Source of the DNA: an archaeon
GTDB taxonomy: Archaea; Thermoproteota; Nitrososphaeria; Nitrososphaerales; Gagatemarchaeaceae
Direction: 5' to 3'
Assembly (NCBI GenBank): GCA_021827865.1
Contig: JAKAUC010000009.1
Location: 496,001 to 560,000 of the forward strand
DNA length: 64,000 nt
A program made the position numbers and the translations under genes. This document shows positions 33,552 through 41,251 of this stretch, one piece after another. Below the pieces are notes generated by a model. It had not been told where the DNA came from and ran no database searches. It saw only the letters and a list, made by a program, of their open reading frames with translations. Numbering within the stretch: the first letter of the stretch is position 1; each line of letters starts with the position of its first letter.

Positions 33552-33659
33552 CGGGCCCGACGGGAATCGAACCCGTTTAGGGGCGTCGGCTGACCCTCGG
33601 GTTAAAAGCCCGATGCTCTACCTGAGTTCTCTCCATTTCTGGAACTAAGCTACGGGCCC
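33552..33659 (-). tRNA. tRNA-Lys(TTT), apparently with two non-canonical introns
   Basis: The minus strand begins GGGCCCG and ends CGGGCCC with discriminator G, a perfect acceptor stem. The anticodon arm TCGGG-CTTTTAA-CCCGA gives anticodon TTT, and the T arm is ACGGG-TTCGATT-CCCGT. Two insertions are seen. About 19 nt lies in the D loop, between GCTTAG and TCAGGTAGAGC, flanked by GTTC/GAAC and with CCA-GAAA-TGG inside. About 15 nt (AGCCGACGCCCCTAA or a shifted version) lies in the variable loop. Removing both gives a 74-nt standard cloverleaf. The anticodon loop itself is uninterrupted. CCA is not encoded. A box A (AGTAAAATAC) lies about 26-34 nt upstream. Confidence 0.85.
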
Positions 33660-33688
33660 GCGTCACCCGTCGCAATGCGCCCCGTATT

Positions 33689-34555
33689 TTACTGTGAACC
33701 GCCCTGGGGGAACAGGCTCCGGACCGTCTTCATGGTCTTCCTCTCGGCTGCCTCGTCCCTGTATGGGGTCTCCATTATGATCGGCCTTTCCGCGACCCCC
33801 GGGTAACGGAGGAACTCCCTGATCCCGCTGCGTCCTATGTTCCCATCCCCGATGTTCTCGTGCCTGTCGAGTCTGCTCCCGAGCGCGCCCTTGGAGTCGT
33901 TGAGATGTACGGCCTTGAGCCTCTCGAGCCCGACCACCTCGTCGAAGAGCCCCATGGAGCTCTCCACCGCGGCCTTCGAAGCGAGGTCGAAACCTGACGC
34001 GTACATGTGGCAGGTGTCAAGGCAGACCCCCATTCGGCCATCCTCCTTGACCCTGTCGAGTATCATCTCCAGCTCCTCGAACCTCGCTCCGACGCTGTTC
34101 TTCTGTCCCGCCATGTTCTCCAGCAGTATCGCAGTGTCCCCGCCGCTCCCTGCTATCGCCTCGTTACAGGCCTCGGCTATGTTGGCGACCCCCACCGCCG
34201 TTCCCTTCCCCAGATGGCTCCCCAGGTGGATCACGAGGTAGTCTATCCCCAGTACGTCGCACCGCTTGACCTCCTCGTCGAGGGAGTAGCGGCTGATCTT
34301 CGCGGTCGACCTCTCGGGGGAGGCCAGGTTCGGGAGGTAGGGCATGTGGTCCACGATCTTCCGGAAGCCCGACTCGTTCCTCTTCCCGCGGAAGGCGGTG
34401 ATCGTCTCGTCAGGTATGGGGCTGAACTTCCACTGGTTCGGGTTCCTGGTGAATATCTGGAATGTGCTTGCCCCGATCTCCTTCGCCCGGTCGAAGGCGA
34501 GGTCCATGGATCCCGCAATGGAGACGTGAAGCCCCAGCATGGGCTCTGAGGTCAA
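33689..34555 (-). CDS. nfo: Endonuclease IV
   Basis: A 288-residue TIM-barrel AP endonuclease with the three-zinc site visible: LHVSIAG, VIHLGSHLG, ILLENMAGQKNS, DTCHMYASGFD, HLNDSKGALGSRLDRHENIGDGNIG and IMETP. It cleaves DNA 5' to abasic sites in base excision repair, complementing the Tag glycosylase at 15872. It starts at TTG 34555 (ATG 34540 is an alternative). Its promoter overlaps the hairpin at 34575-34600. The tRNA-Lys gene lies downstream on the same strand, and its box A overlaps this stop codon. Confidence 0.95.
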   Translation of the reverse strand: MTSEPMLGLHVSIAGSMDLAFDRAKEIGASTFQIFTRNPNQWKFSPIPDETITAFRGKRNESGFRKIVDHMPYLPNLASPERSTAKISRYSLDEEVKRCDVLGIDYLVIHLGSHLGKGTAVGVANIAEACNEAIAGSGGDTAILLENMAGQKNSVGARFEELEMILDRVKEDGRMGVCLDTCHMYASGFDLASKAAVESSMGLFDEVVGLERLKAVHLNDSKGALGSRLDRHENIGDGNIGRSGIREFLRYPGVAERPIIMETPYRDEAAERKTMKTVRSLFPQGGSQ

Positions 34556-34574
34556 TGTGCTTCAAAAGAGGGCG

Positions 34575-34600
34575 GAGTGTGGGTTTATGAACCCACGCTC
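34575..34600 (-). terminator. Hairpin between 34619 gene and nfo (terminator/promoter overlap)
   Basis: GAGTGTGGGTT-TATG-AACCCACGCTC is a nearly perfect 11-bp stem with one G-T pair. On the minus strand it follows the 34619-35050 gene and is followed by CTCTTTTG, as in a terminator. It also holds CATAAAC at about -27 relative to the nfo start, a possible box A. Confidence 0.5.
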
Positions 34601-34618
34601 TCGCTTCGTGTTTCTTGC

Positions 34619-35050
34619 CTAGCGCTTCTTGGGCTTGGCGAGGGTCTTCTTGACACCGGAGGCGCCCCGTACCGGGGCCGTCCTGCGCCTGTATGTCCGC
34701 GTCGGCTTCTTCGCGAGCGTCGGAGCCGCGAACGAAGTCGATGACGGAGCGGAGTAGGTGACCGGCGCTGGCGCTGGCTGTACCGACTCATAGCGCGCTG
34801 GCGCTGGAGCTGGTGAAGGGGATGGTGCAGGCTCTGCCGCGACCGGCGTCTCCGCGGTTGGGACTTCCTTGGCCTGCTCCGTCGCGGTTGTGATTGCGCT
34901 TGTGGTTGTCGATGGTGACGGCGCTGCCCTAGTCTTCCGGTGTCCGAGGTAGCCCTTCGTCCCCGCGTAGACTACGGCGACCGCGCCCACGCAGGTACCA
35001 AGCAAGATGGTGGCTATTTCTGGGACCATACTGATGATACGCCCTATCAT
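34619..35050 (-). CDS. Single-pass membrane protein with Pro/Ala-rich tail
   Basis: A 143-residue protein: one N-terminal transmembrane helix (EIATILLGTCVGAVAVVYAG), then a Pro/Ala/Ser/Thr-rich linker with PSPSPAPAPA-type repeats, and a strongly basic C-terminus (TRTYRRRTAPVRG, KKTLAKPKKR). The basic tail could bind nucleic acid or anionic cell-wall polymers, depending on topology. With the hydrophobic segment at the start and no cleavage site, either topology is possible. No family is recognised. The next gene on the strand is DoxX. Confidence 0.65.
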   Translation of the reverse strand: MIGRIISMVPEIATILLGTCVGAVAVVYAGTKGYLGHRKTRAAPSPSTTTSAITTATEQAKEVPTAETPVAAEPAPSPSPAPAPARYESVQPAPAPVTYSAPSSTSFAAPTLAKKPTRTYRRRTAPVRGASGVKKTLAKPKKR

Positions 35051-35126
35051 GGCTCTTCACCGCCTGAGTCAAACAGTATCAACAAGTCCGTAACGATGAT
35101 TCGACCAAATTCGGCCGTCGGGAGGC

Positions 35127-35540
35127 CTACAGGATGCCCAGCAGCGCGTCCAGGGAGAACGCCCCGGACCCGATCAGGAGGATGGCGACCGAAAGCACGA
35201 GGTAGACGAAGTCGAGCTCGAACCCAGGCTTCCCCCCAGCCCCCATGAACCCCGCCTTCATCTTGCTGGACTTCATGAGGATGATGGCAGCGAACTGGAT
35301 GGCGAAGAACGCAGCGACCACCGGGACCAGGAGGCCCACAATCAGGAAGATGCCCCCGAAGAACTCAAGCAGGGTCACAAGCCTCGCCGCCGCCGCTGGG
35401 ACCCCCATGGTGGCTACCCAATCCCCCGACTGCTTCCCCCAGCCCCCCTTCACCTTGGGCAGTCCGTGGGCCACCATAGCTGCGCCCACTGCGACCCTGA
35501 GGATTAGCGATGTGTAGTCGGGGCTGATTAGAGCGGACAA
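35127..35540 (-). CDS. DoxX family membrane protein
   Basis: A 137-residue protein with four helices and the DoxX features: LRVAVGAAMVAHGLPKVKGGWG, then LVTLLEFFGGIFLIVGLLVP, FFAIQFAAIIL and LVLSVAILLIGSGAFSLDALLG. DoxX proteins occur as quinol oxidase subunits in Acidianus and as stress-linked membrane proteins elsewhere. No quinol oxidase genes are near, so the second type is more likely. Confidence 0.85.
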   Translation of the reverse strand: MSALISPDYTSLILRVAVGAAMVAHGLPKVKGGWGKQSGDWVATMGVPAAAARLVTLLEFFGGIFLIVGLLVPVVAAFFAIQFAAIILMKSSKMKAGFMGAGGKPGFELDFVYLVLSVAILLIGSGAFSLDALLGIL

Positions 35541-35651
35541 GTTGATGTGGTAGCCAAGAAATACTGGTTAAAGAAGTTGACTGATGCAGGCCTCCGGCGG
35601 GCTTGGCAGCGGGCGCGAACGCCTAAAGCGGCCAGGGCAGGGAGCGGGTGC

Positions 35652-36230
35652 GTGAGCAGCCTTGCTATCGACGGGGCGAAGACGGCCCTCGTCGTCATCG
35701 ACCTGCAGAAGGGGATAACGTCCATGGACGCCCAGCCCAACCCCACCAGTACGGTGGTAGCCAACGCGGCCCTGCTGGCTGGCGCATTCAGGGAGCGCGG
35801 CATGCCGGTATACCTTGTCCGCGTGTCGCAGTCCAGGGGGACCTCCCTTAGCGTGTTGTCCGACACATCCTTCCCGTCCAGAGGAGAGATGCCACCAGAC
35901 TGGGCAGACATCGTCCCCGAGCTCGGGCCCGCCCCCTCCGACGTGGTGATCACGAAGCGCCAGTGGGGGGCGTTCTACGGCACGGACCTCGAGCTGAGGC
36001 TCAGGCGGGGAAGCACGGACTCCATAGTCCTCTGTGGCATAGCGACCACGTACGGTGTCGAGAGCACGGCGAGGTTCGCCTACGAGTACGGCTTTCAGCA
36101 GTTGTTCGCCGAGGACGCCATGTCCGACCGCTCGGCCGACGCCCACAGGAACGCGGTGGAGTTCGTCCTGAAGAGGATAGGCAGGGTCAGGAAGACCCAG
36201 GAGATCCTCGACGCCCTCCCGCGACCTTGA
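35652..36230 (+). CDS. Isochorismatase-fold hydrolase, catalytic Cys replaced by Gly
   Basis: A 192-residue protein from GTG 35652; the tracked start runs into the divergent DoxX promoter region. The Asp of the triad is in ALVVIDLQKGI and the Lys in VVITKRQWGAFYGTD. The nucleophile region reads CGIATTYGVESTARFA, where the usual Cys of GxATNxCVxxTA is Gly. True isochorismatases (PhzD type) also lack this Cys and use the Asp, so the protein may be an ether/vinyl hydrolase rather than an amidase. The substrate is unknown. Confidence 0.83.
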   Translation: MSSLAIDGAKTALVVIDLQKGITSMDAQPNPTSTVVANAALLAGAFRERGMPVYLVRVSQSRGTSLSVLSDTSFPSRGEMPPDWADIVPELGPAPSDVVITKRQWGAFYGTDLELRLRRGSTDSIVLCGIATTYGVESTARFAYEYGFQQLFAEDAMSDRSADAHRNAVEFVLKRIGRVRKTQEILDALPRP

Positions 36231-36273
36231 TTCCAGGGGTCTCGCTTATATCTCAGCGCGTGTCGCGTGAGAC

Positions 36274-36654
36274 GTGATGCTGCAGATACAGTGGGACAAA
36301 ATCATAACCGAGATCTTCAAGTTCGACCGAAGGTTGAGGTCGGCCCAGATTCTGGACCAGAGCGGGAGGCATGTCGCCGGAGGGATGAGGAAGGGAATCC
36401 CCTCGCTGGAGCCCCAGAGCGAGGACATCAGGCTCATCGCGGGCATAACCATACAGATCAATAACGACAGGACCTGGGACCGCTACTTCGGGAAGAACCA
36501 GTACACTTTCAACAAGAGGGAGAGGCTGAACATCATGACGTTCTACCTCGGGGACAAGCTGGTGCTGGTCTCTGCCGAGCCGGATTTCACCCTCCAGCAG
36601 GCACAGGACCTGAGAAACCAGATAATAACGAACCACGCTGACTTGGCGAGATAA
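36274..36654 (+). CDS. Conserved archaeal alpha/beta protein, DUF6659-like
   Basis: A 126-residue soluble protein: KIITEIFKFDRRLRSAQILDQSGRHVAGGMRKG, then strands RLIAGITIQIN, NIMTFYLGDKLVLVSAEPDF and a C-terminal helix. The alternation of a long helix with about five strands resembles roadblock/profilin-like domains. I recall similar proteins in Nitrososphaeria (DUF6659), though I cannot check. It may be a sensory or regulatory domain. A TATA-like CTTATATC lies just upstream of the ATG. Confidence 0.6.
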   Translation: MMLQIQWDKIITEIFKFDRRLRSAQILDQSGRHVAGGMRKGIPSLEPQSEDIRLIAGITIQINNDRTWDRYFGKNQYTFNKRERLNIMTFYLGDKLVLVSAEPDFTLQQAQDLRNQIITNHADLAR

Positions 36655-36672
36655 AATAGGAAGAGTCAGGTC

Positions 36673-36852
36673 TCAGGTGAGACCTAGCTCAGGGAACTTC
36701 GCCTTGACGAGCCCGAGCTCGCCTTGGAGCGTCCTGATGCGCTCGGCGTACTTCTTCATGTCAGCGGCGTTGTTCTGGACCTTGGCGACCTTGTAGCCGC
36801 GCCAGGCCTTCTTCAGAGCACCCCAGGACTGACCCTTCGTGTACTGCGACAT
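36673..36852 (-). CDS. Small basic helical protein (59 aa)
   Basis: This gene is one codon too short for the ORF track. ATG (minus strand, 36852) starts a 59-residue product rich in Lys and Arg with a long helix: SWGALKKAWRGYKVAKVQN and MKKYAERIRTLQGELGLVKAKF. The heptad pattern suggests a coiled coil. A strong box A (CTTATATC, minus) lies about 25-30 nt upstream. It may bind nucleic acid or act as a chaperone-like helix; the function is unknown. Confidence 0.7.
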   Translation of the reverse strand: MSQYTKGQSWGALKKAWRGYKVAKVQNNAADMKKYAERIRTLQGELGLVKAKFPELGLT

Positions 36853-36987
36853 GAGAGAGTACCCCTCCCTGAGACGATATAAGCATTAACGCCTCATGCA
36901 GCATGGCTTGGGCCGTTAGTTGTGGCGCCCATGGCATGAGGGGTGAACCATGGCTGTAGCCAGCCCATCCCCCCCCACCCATGCATC

Positions 36988-37143
36988 TCATTGAGCCCAG
37001 CCACAGGATACTTCGATGGAGGCTGGAACGTCAGGCTTGAGGTCATGAAGCAGATCAATTGCCTTGAGGCCATCGGCCGCCGCCATGCGGGCCACATCGT
37101 GTAACAGACTCCCGATGCGCAAGAAAAGACCCGAAAGGACCAC
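36988..37143 (-). CDS. Possible small protein (51 aa) downstream of the JAMM gene
   Basis: In the 337-bp gap, a minus-strand frame starting at GTG 37143 encodes 51 residues with helical character (FLRIGSLLHDVARMAAADGLKAIDLLHDL) and ends at TGA 36988. The frame stays open upstream almost to the JAMM stop, but with no canonical start. It could be a small operon partner of the JAMM protease or a chance ORF. The remaining gap (36853-36987) shows only CATGG-rich sequence. Confidence 0.33.
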   Translation of the reverse strand: MVLSGLFLRIGSLLHDVARMAAADGLKAIDLLHDLKPDVPASIEVSCGWAQ

Positions 37144-37190
37144 CCGGAGCTCAAGCTGGGCCGCCTCCGCCTCCCAGGGAATGTGGCTAT

Positions 37191-37610
37191 TCAGTCAGCG
37201 TCGAAGGGGTCCTTGGCGGGCGCCGACTCCTTCACTTCGAACGGGATTCTGTTCCCGTTGTGGTCATAGACTCCGAGGTTGTCGACCGTGGCATATGGGT
37301 ACCCCATTATCACCATGAGCTTCCCGGTGGCGTGGAGCAGGTCCTGGTGGGAAGGCCTGTGGTTCCCAGAGGGGTGGGAGTGGGCGACCCCGACGTAGGA
37401 GAAGTCTACCGGGAGCATCCACCAGCTGAACGACGAGAACGCGGCCCCGTGGCTGGCGAGGGGCGGGATCACCACCCCGGTCACCTCTACCACCCCTTTC
37501 TTCGACTTGCCCCTGAGGAGGAGGATCCCCTCGTTGGGGTAGGCCATGGCTGAGTAGCTGAACAGGCTGTCCACCACCTGCTTCTGGAAGATGACCTTCT
37601 CTAGGACCAT
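37191..37610 (-). CDS. JAMM/MPN-domain metalloprotease (Rpn11/Csn5-like)
   Basis: A 139-residue single JAB1/MPN domain. The catalytic Glu is in YPNEGILLLRG, and the zinc motif is complete: HSHPSGNHRPSHQD fits HxHx7SxxD. Family members remove ubiquitin-like modifiers (SAMPs) in archaea. The gene is two genes upstream of the proteasome alpha subunit, divergent, which fits a role in protein turnover. The amidotransferase gene 9 bp upstream on the same strand is probably co-transcribed with it. Confidence 0.9.
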   Translation of the reverse strand: MVLEKVIFQKQVVDSLFSYSAMAYPNEGILLLRGKSKKGVVEVTGVVIPPLASHGAAFSSFSWWMLPVDFSYVGVAHSHPSGNHRPSHQDLLHATGKLMVIMGYPYATVDNLGVYDHNGNRIPFEVKESAPAKDPFDAD

Positions 37611-37619
37611 CCCGCCCGC

Positions 37620-38207
37620 CTACTTCAGGAGGCCGAGGAAGTTGGCCACCACCCTATCCCCGTCAGGATTAGCCTGAGTGTACCGCTCCGGGTGGAACTG
37701 GACACCGTAGAGGGCGCGGGTCCTGTGCTTCATGGCCGCGATGGCGCTGGTCTCGCTTCTGGCCAGGAGGGTGAACCCGTCCGGGACCGACTTCACCACC
37801 TCGTACCTCGACTCCAGGAGGGTGAGGGACCTCGGGAGCCCACCGAACAGCGGGTCGTCGGCCAGGACCGTTGTCTTCACCATCTCGAGGACGTGCCTCT
37901 TGTCTTTCACCACCTCGGCGCCGAAGGCGTGGGCCATGAGTTGGTGGCCGAAGCAGATGCCGAGGATGGGGACGCGGGCGTCAAGCACCGCCTGGGCCTC
38001 GGCCTGGAACTTGTCCTTGGTCCGGGTGTCTGTCATCATCTCGGGGGAGCCGCTCAGAGCGACGCCGTCGAAGGAGTCGAACCTGGCGGCCGACGCCTCA
38101 CCCCACTCGACGGCGGCCACATCGGCGCCGTTCCCCGCCAGGCACTTTTCCAGGGCCCCGGCGCGGTCCCTGGCAGGGTAGTTGTTCACCACGAGGACCT
38201 TGGCCAA
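37620..38207 (-). CDS. Class I glutamine amidotransferase, GMP synthase subunit A-like
   Basis: A 195-residue GATase1 domain. The nucleophile elbow is GICFGHQLMAHAFGAE (Cys), and the His-Glu pair is in VQFHPE, so the triad is complete. This matches GuaA subunit A in archaea and related stand-alone amidotransferases. The usual partner, the ATP-pyrophosphatase subunit, is not in this window, so the name is tentative. It transfers ammonia from glutamine. A minus-strand box A (TTCTTATCTT) is near 38240. Confidence 0.78.
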   Translation of the reverse strand: MAKVLVVNNYPARDRAGALEKCLAGNGADVAAVEWGEASAARFDSFDGVALSGSPEMMTDTRTKDKFQAEAQAVLDARVPILGICFGHQLMAHAFGAEVVKDKRHVLEMVKTTVLADDPLFGGLPRSLTLLESRYEVVKSVPDGFTLLARSETSAIAAMKHRTRALYGVQFHPERYTQANPDGDRVVANFLGLLK

Positions 38208-38235
38208 TGCGAATCAAGGAGTGTCTTCAAGATAA

Positions 38236-38278
38236 GAACTTTCACGGAAACAGCAAGAACCTCAGAACAGTTTAAAAG
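38236..38278. promoter_or_regulatory. Divergent promoter region of amidotransferase and psmA
   Basis: Minus-strand box A TTCTTATCTT (about 38236-38246) faces the amidotransferase. Plus-strand TTTAAAAG (38271-38278) faces the proteasome-exosome superoperon, about 40 nt before the psmA ATG, giving a short leader. Confidence 0.55.
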
Positions 38279-38317
38279 GCCAAGGAATTCGTTGGCAAAA
38301 AGGAGCAAGGCAAGAAA

Positions 38318-39064
38318 ATGTTTGCACCTTCGGCAGGATACGACAGGGCGATCACCATATTCTCGCCCGACGGTAGGCTGTACCAGGTGGAGTACGCGCT
38401 GGAGACGGTCAGGAGAGGGAACCTGGCGGTGGGCGTCCAAACCAAGCACGGAGTCGTGCTGGCTGTGGAAGAGAAGCAGAGGAAGCTCCAGAGCGCAGAG
38501 TCGGTCATCAAGATGTTCCAGATCGACGACCACGTCGGTGCGGTCGGGGCCGGCTACATCCCTGACGCGAGGATACAGGTGGACAACGCCCGGGTCCTGG
38601 CGCAGAGCAACAGGCTGATCTACGACGAGCCGGTCGACGTCGAAGCCATAGCCAAGCGCATCGCTGACATGAACCAGCAGTACACGCAGTACGCCGGCGT
38701 TAGGCCATTCGGTGTCTCCCTCATCATAGCGGGGGTCGACGAAGCGGGGCCGGTGGTCTACCTCGCCGATCCGACGGGGACGTATTCAGGGTTCCATGCC
38801 ATCGCCATAGGGCAGGGGAGCGACCAGGTGAACGACTACCTGGAGAAGAACTACTCGTCGGACCTGAACCTTGAGGGGGCTGTCACGCTGGCCATCGAGT
38901 GCATCTATCTCGTGAGCGAGGACAAGAGCGGGACATCGCACATCAAGGTCGCCGTCGTGGAGGCTGGGACCAAGAAGTGGAGGCGCCTCGCTGAGGCGGA
39001 GATAGGTAAGAGCGCTTCTAGTGCCAAGACGAAGTCAGACAAGCCTCCGGCCAAGAGCTCCTGA
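38318..39064 (+). CDS. psmA: Proteasome alpha subunit
   Basis: A 248-residue subunit with the diagnostic N-terminal signature YDRAITIFSPDGRLYQVEYALE. The rest of the NTN-hydrolase fold follows (GNLAVGVQTKHGVVLAV, VRPFGVSLIIAGVDE, LADPTGTYSGFHAIAIG). Alpha subunits form the outer rings and gate of the 20S core; they have no catalytic Thr. The C-terminal Lys/Ser-rich tail (SSAKTKSDKPP) is typical. It is the first gene of a superoperon with SBDS and the exosome, as in many archaea. Confidence 0.97.
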   Translation: MFAPSAGYDRAITIFSPDGRLYQVEYALETVRRGNLAVGVQTKHGVVLAVEEKQRKLQSAESVIKMFQIDDHVGAVGAGYIPDARIQVDNARVLAQSNRLIYDEPVDVEAIAKRIADMNQQYTQYAGVRPFGVSLIIAGVDEAGPVVYLADPTGTYSGFHAIAIGQGSDQVNDYLEKNYSSDLNLEGAVTLAIECIYLVSEDKSGTSHIKVAVVEAGTKKWRRLAEAEIGKSASSAKTKSDKPPAKSS

Positions 39065-39079
39065 GTAGCGTCGGCTCAG

Positions 39080-39820
39080 ATGAGCGGATCCTTCGGTCGG
39101 AGCGGCGGAGACTTCAAGCCGAGGACCCACGAATCCTCAAAGTTCACCACGGTCAAGCTCGTCGTCGGAGGGGAACACTACGAGATACTGGTCAATCCTG
39201 ACTCGGCCCTGTCGTTCAAGCAGGGGAGGAACGTCGAGCCTTCTACCGTGATTGCAGTGGACGAGGTCTACTCGGACTCGAGGAAGGGACTCAGGGCCAG
39301 CAGCGAGAAGCTGAAGCTCCACTTCGGGACCGACGACCATGCGAAGGCTGCCCTCGAGATATTGAAGAGAGGGGAGCTGAACCTTACCCAGGAACAGAGG
39401 AAGAAGCTCACGGAAGAGAAGAGGCGGGCGATAATAGCGGCCATCTCGAAGAACTTCGTCGACCCGAGGACAATGCTCCCGCACCCCCCGACGAGGATAG
39501 ACCAGGCTATGCTGGAGGCCCGGGTGTCGGTTGACCCGTTCCAGGACGCCAACGAGCAGATGAAGACTGTGGTGGACGCATTGAGGACCATACTTCCGCT
39601 GAAGTCGGAGAAGGTCAGGCTACAGGTGAAGGTGGCTGCCCAGTACACCGGCCAGGCCATCGGGGTCATGAAGAACTACGGCGAGATAGTCAAGGAGGAC
39701 TGGCTGGCCGACGGGACGCTCTCCGCAATAGTAGAAATACCCGCCGGCGGACAGCCCGGCCTGCTGGACCGCCTCGGCTCGACCACGAAGGGGGCCGCTC
39801 AGGTCACAGTGGTGAAATAG
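39080..39820 (+). CDS. sbds: Ribosome maturation protein SBDS homologue
   Basis: A 246-residue protein with the three-domain SBDS layout. The N-terminal FYSH domain includes FTTVKLVVGGEHYEILVNPDSALSFKQG. A helical middle domain has LNLTQEQRKKLTEEKRRAIIAAISKNFVDPRT. The C-terminal ferredoxin-like domain starts near VSVDPFQDANEQMKTVVDALRTILPLKSEKVRL. SBDS helps release anti-association factor 6 during large-subunit maturation. It lies 15 nt after psmA and 2 nt before rrp4. Confidence 0.96.
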   Translation: MSGSFGRSGGDFKPRTHESSKFTTVKLVVGGEHYEILVNPDSALSFKQGRNVEPSTVIAVDEVYSDSRKGLRASSEKLKLHFGTDDHAKAALEILKRGELNLTQEQRKKLTEEKRRAIIAAISKNFVDPRTMLPHPPTRIDQAMLEARVSVDPFQDANEQMKTVVDALRTILPLKSEKVRLQVKVAAQYTGQAIGVMKNYGEIVKEDWLADGTLSAIVEIPAGGQPGLLDRLGSTTKGAAQVTVVK

Positions 39821-39822
39821 AG

Positions 39823-40509
39823 ATGCCAATGATACAAAGGAAACAGGTAATCCCGGGAGACGTCGTAGCCAAGGGGAACTACCGCTACGGGAGTTACATC
39901 GAGAAGCACGGAGACGAGTATGTGGCCCTCAGGGTGGGGGTCGCAGAGGTGCTGAGGGACGAGATCAAGCTCAACCCCCTCACCGGGCCTTACCTCCCGC
40001 ACACCGACGACGAGGTGATAGGCAAGGTGGTGGACATCAACGGGTTCGGGTGGGTGGTGGACATCAACTCGTGCTTCGACGGATTCCTCCCCGCCTCATT
40101 CGTCTTCGGGAGGGACTTCTCCCCCGCGACCCACGACCTGTCGAGCAAGTTCAGGGTGGGCGACATCATCGGGACAAGGATAGAGACCTCCGAGAGGTCC
40201 AGGGACCCTCAGCTGAGCATCAGGGGCCAGGGCTACGGGAAGATAGAGTCAGGGGAAATCGTTAAGATATCACCAACGAAGGTCCCCCGAGTAATCGGGA
40301 GAAGAGGTGCGATGATCAACCTAATCAGCGAGAGGACGGGGTGCGACGTCAGGGTGGGCCAGAACGGAGTGGTGGTCGTGGACGGGAGCCCTGAAGGCAT
40401 CATGAAAGCAGTGAAGGCCATCATGCTCGTGGAGGAGGAGACCCACGCGCCGGATCTGATGTCGAAGGTGGAGGAGGCTCTGGGAGGGAGCGCAGTTGGC
40501 GGGAACTAA
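39823..40509 (+). CDS. rrp4: Exosome RNA-binding subunit Rrp4
   Basis: A 228-residue cap subunit: N-terminal domain, S1 domain (VIGKVVDINGFGWVVDINSCFDGFLPAS) and KH domain (KISPTKVPRVIGRRGAMINLISERTGCDVRVGQNGVVVV), in that order. The KH GxxG loop is present as IGRRGAM. It binds RNA at the top of the Rrp41-Rrp42 ring. Its start is 2 nt after the SBDS stop, and rrp41 overlaps its 3' end by 14 nt. Confidence 0.97.
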   Translation: MPMIQRKQVIPGDVVAKGNYRYGSYIEKHGDEYVALRVGVAEVLRDEIKLNPLTGPYLPHTDDEVIGKVVDINGFGWVVDINSCFDGFLPASFVFGRDFSPATHDLSSKFRVGDIIGTRIETSERSRDPQLSIRGQGYGKIESGEIVKISPTKVPRVIGRRGAMINLISERTGCDVRVGQNGVVVVDGSPEGIMKAVKAIMLVEEETHAPDLMSKVEEALGGSAVGGN

Positions 40510-41251
40510 GAAGAAGCTCATAGACGAGCACGGGATCCGGCTCGACGGGAGGAAGTGGAACGAGCTCAGGCCCATAAAGCTGCAGGTGGGCATAATGAAG
40601 AACGCCGACGGGTCAGCCTACATCGAGTGGGGGAAGAACAAGATCATGGCCGCGGTGTACGGGCCGAAGGAGGTGCACCCCAAGCACCAGGTGCTCCCGG
40701 ACAGGGCGCTGCTGAGGTGCAGGTACCACATGGCCCCCTTCTCCGTTGACGAGAGGAAGAACCCGGCGCCGTCGAGGAGGGAGATTGAAATCTCGAAGGT
40801 GATCAGGGAGGCGCTGGTGCCGGCGGTGATAGTGGAAGACTACCCGAGGACTGCCATCGAGGTGTGGGTCGAGGTGCTCCAGTCGGACGGAGGGTCGAGG
40901 GTCGCCGGAATCACGGCGGCGTCGCTGGCCCTGGCTGACGCGGGGATCAACATGCGCGACCTCGTGGTCGGGTGCTCCTGCGGCCTCATCGGAGAGCAGG
41001 TGGTCTCTGACCTCGACGACACCGAGGATAAGGAAGGGAATGGAGACATGCCCGTGGCCATAATGCCGAACCTCGGCCAGGTGGGGCTCCTCCAGGTGGA
41101 CGGGGTCTACACGCGGGAGAACTTCCAGAAGGCATTCGAGCTTGCCATCGAGAAGGGGAAGGAGATCTACCAGATGCAGAGGGAAGCTCTGACGACGAGG
41201 TTCTTCGGCGGCGAAGCGCAGTCGACCGAAGTAGAGGAGGCGGCCGAGTAG
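40496..41251 (+). CDS. rrp41: Exosome catalytic subunit Rrp41
   Basis: A 251-residue RNase PH-fold subunit with the family start IRLDGRKWNELRPI, ADGSAYIEWGKNKIMAAVYGPKE and the C-terminal active-site region MPVAIMPNLGQVGLLQVDG. It is the phosphorolytic 3'-5' exoribonuclease subunit of the hexameric ring. Start TTG 40496 overlaps rrp4 by 14 nt. The next gene, rrp42, follows immediately. Confidence 0.97.
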   Translation: MAGTKKKLIDEHGIRLDGRKWNELRPIKLQVGIMKNADGSAYIEWGKNKIMAAVYGPKEVHPKHQVLPDRALLRCRYHMAPFSVDERKNPAPSRREIEISKVIREALVPAVIVEDYPRTAIEVWVEVLQSDGGSRVAGITAASLALADAGINMRDLVVGCSCGLIGEQVVSDLDDTEDKEGNGDMPVAIMPNLGQVGLLQVDGVYTRENFQKAFELAIEKGKEIYQMQREALTTRFFGGEAQSTEVEEAAE

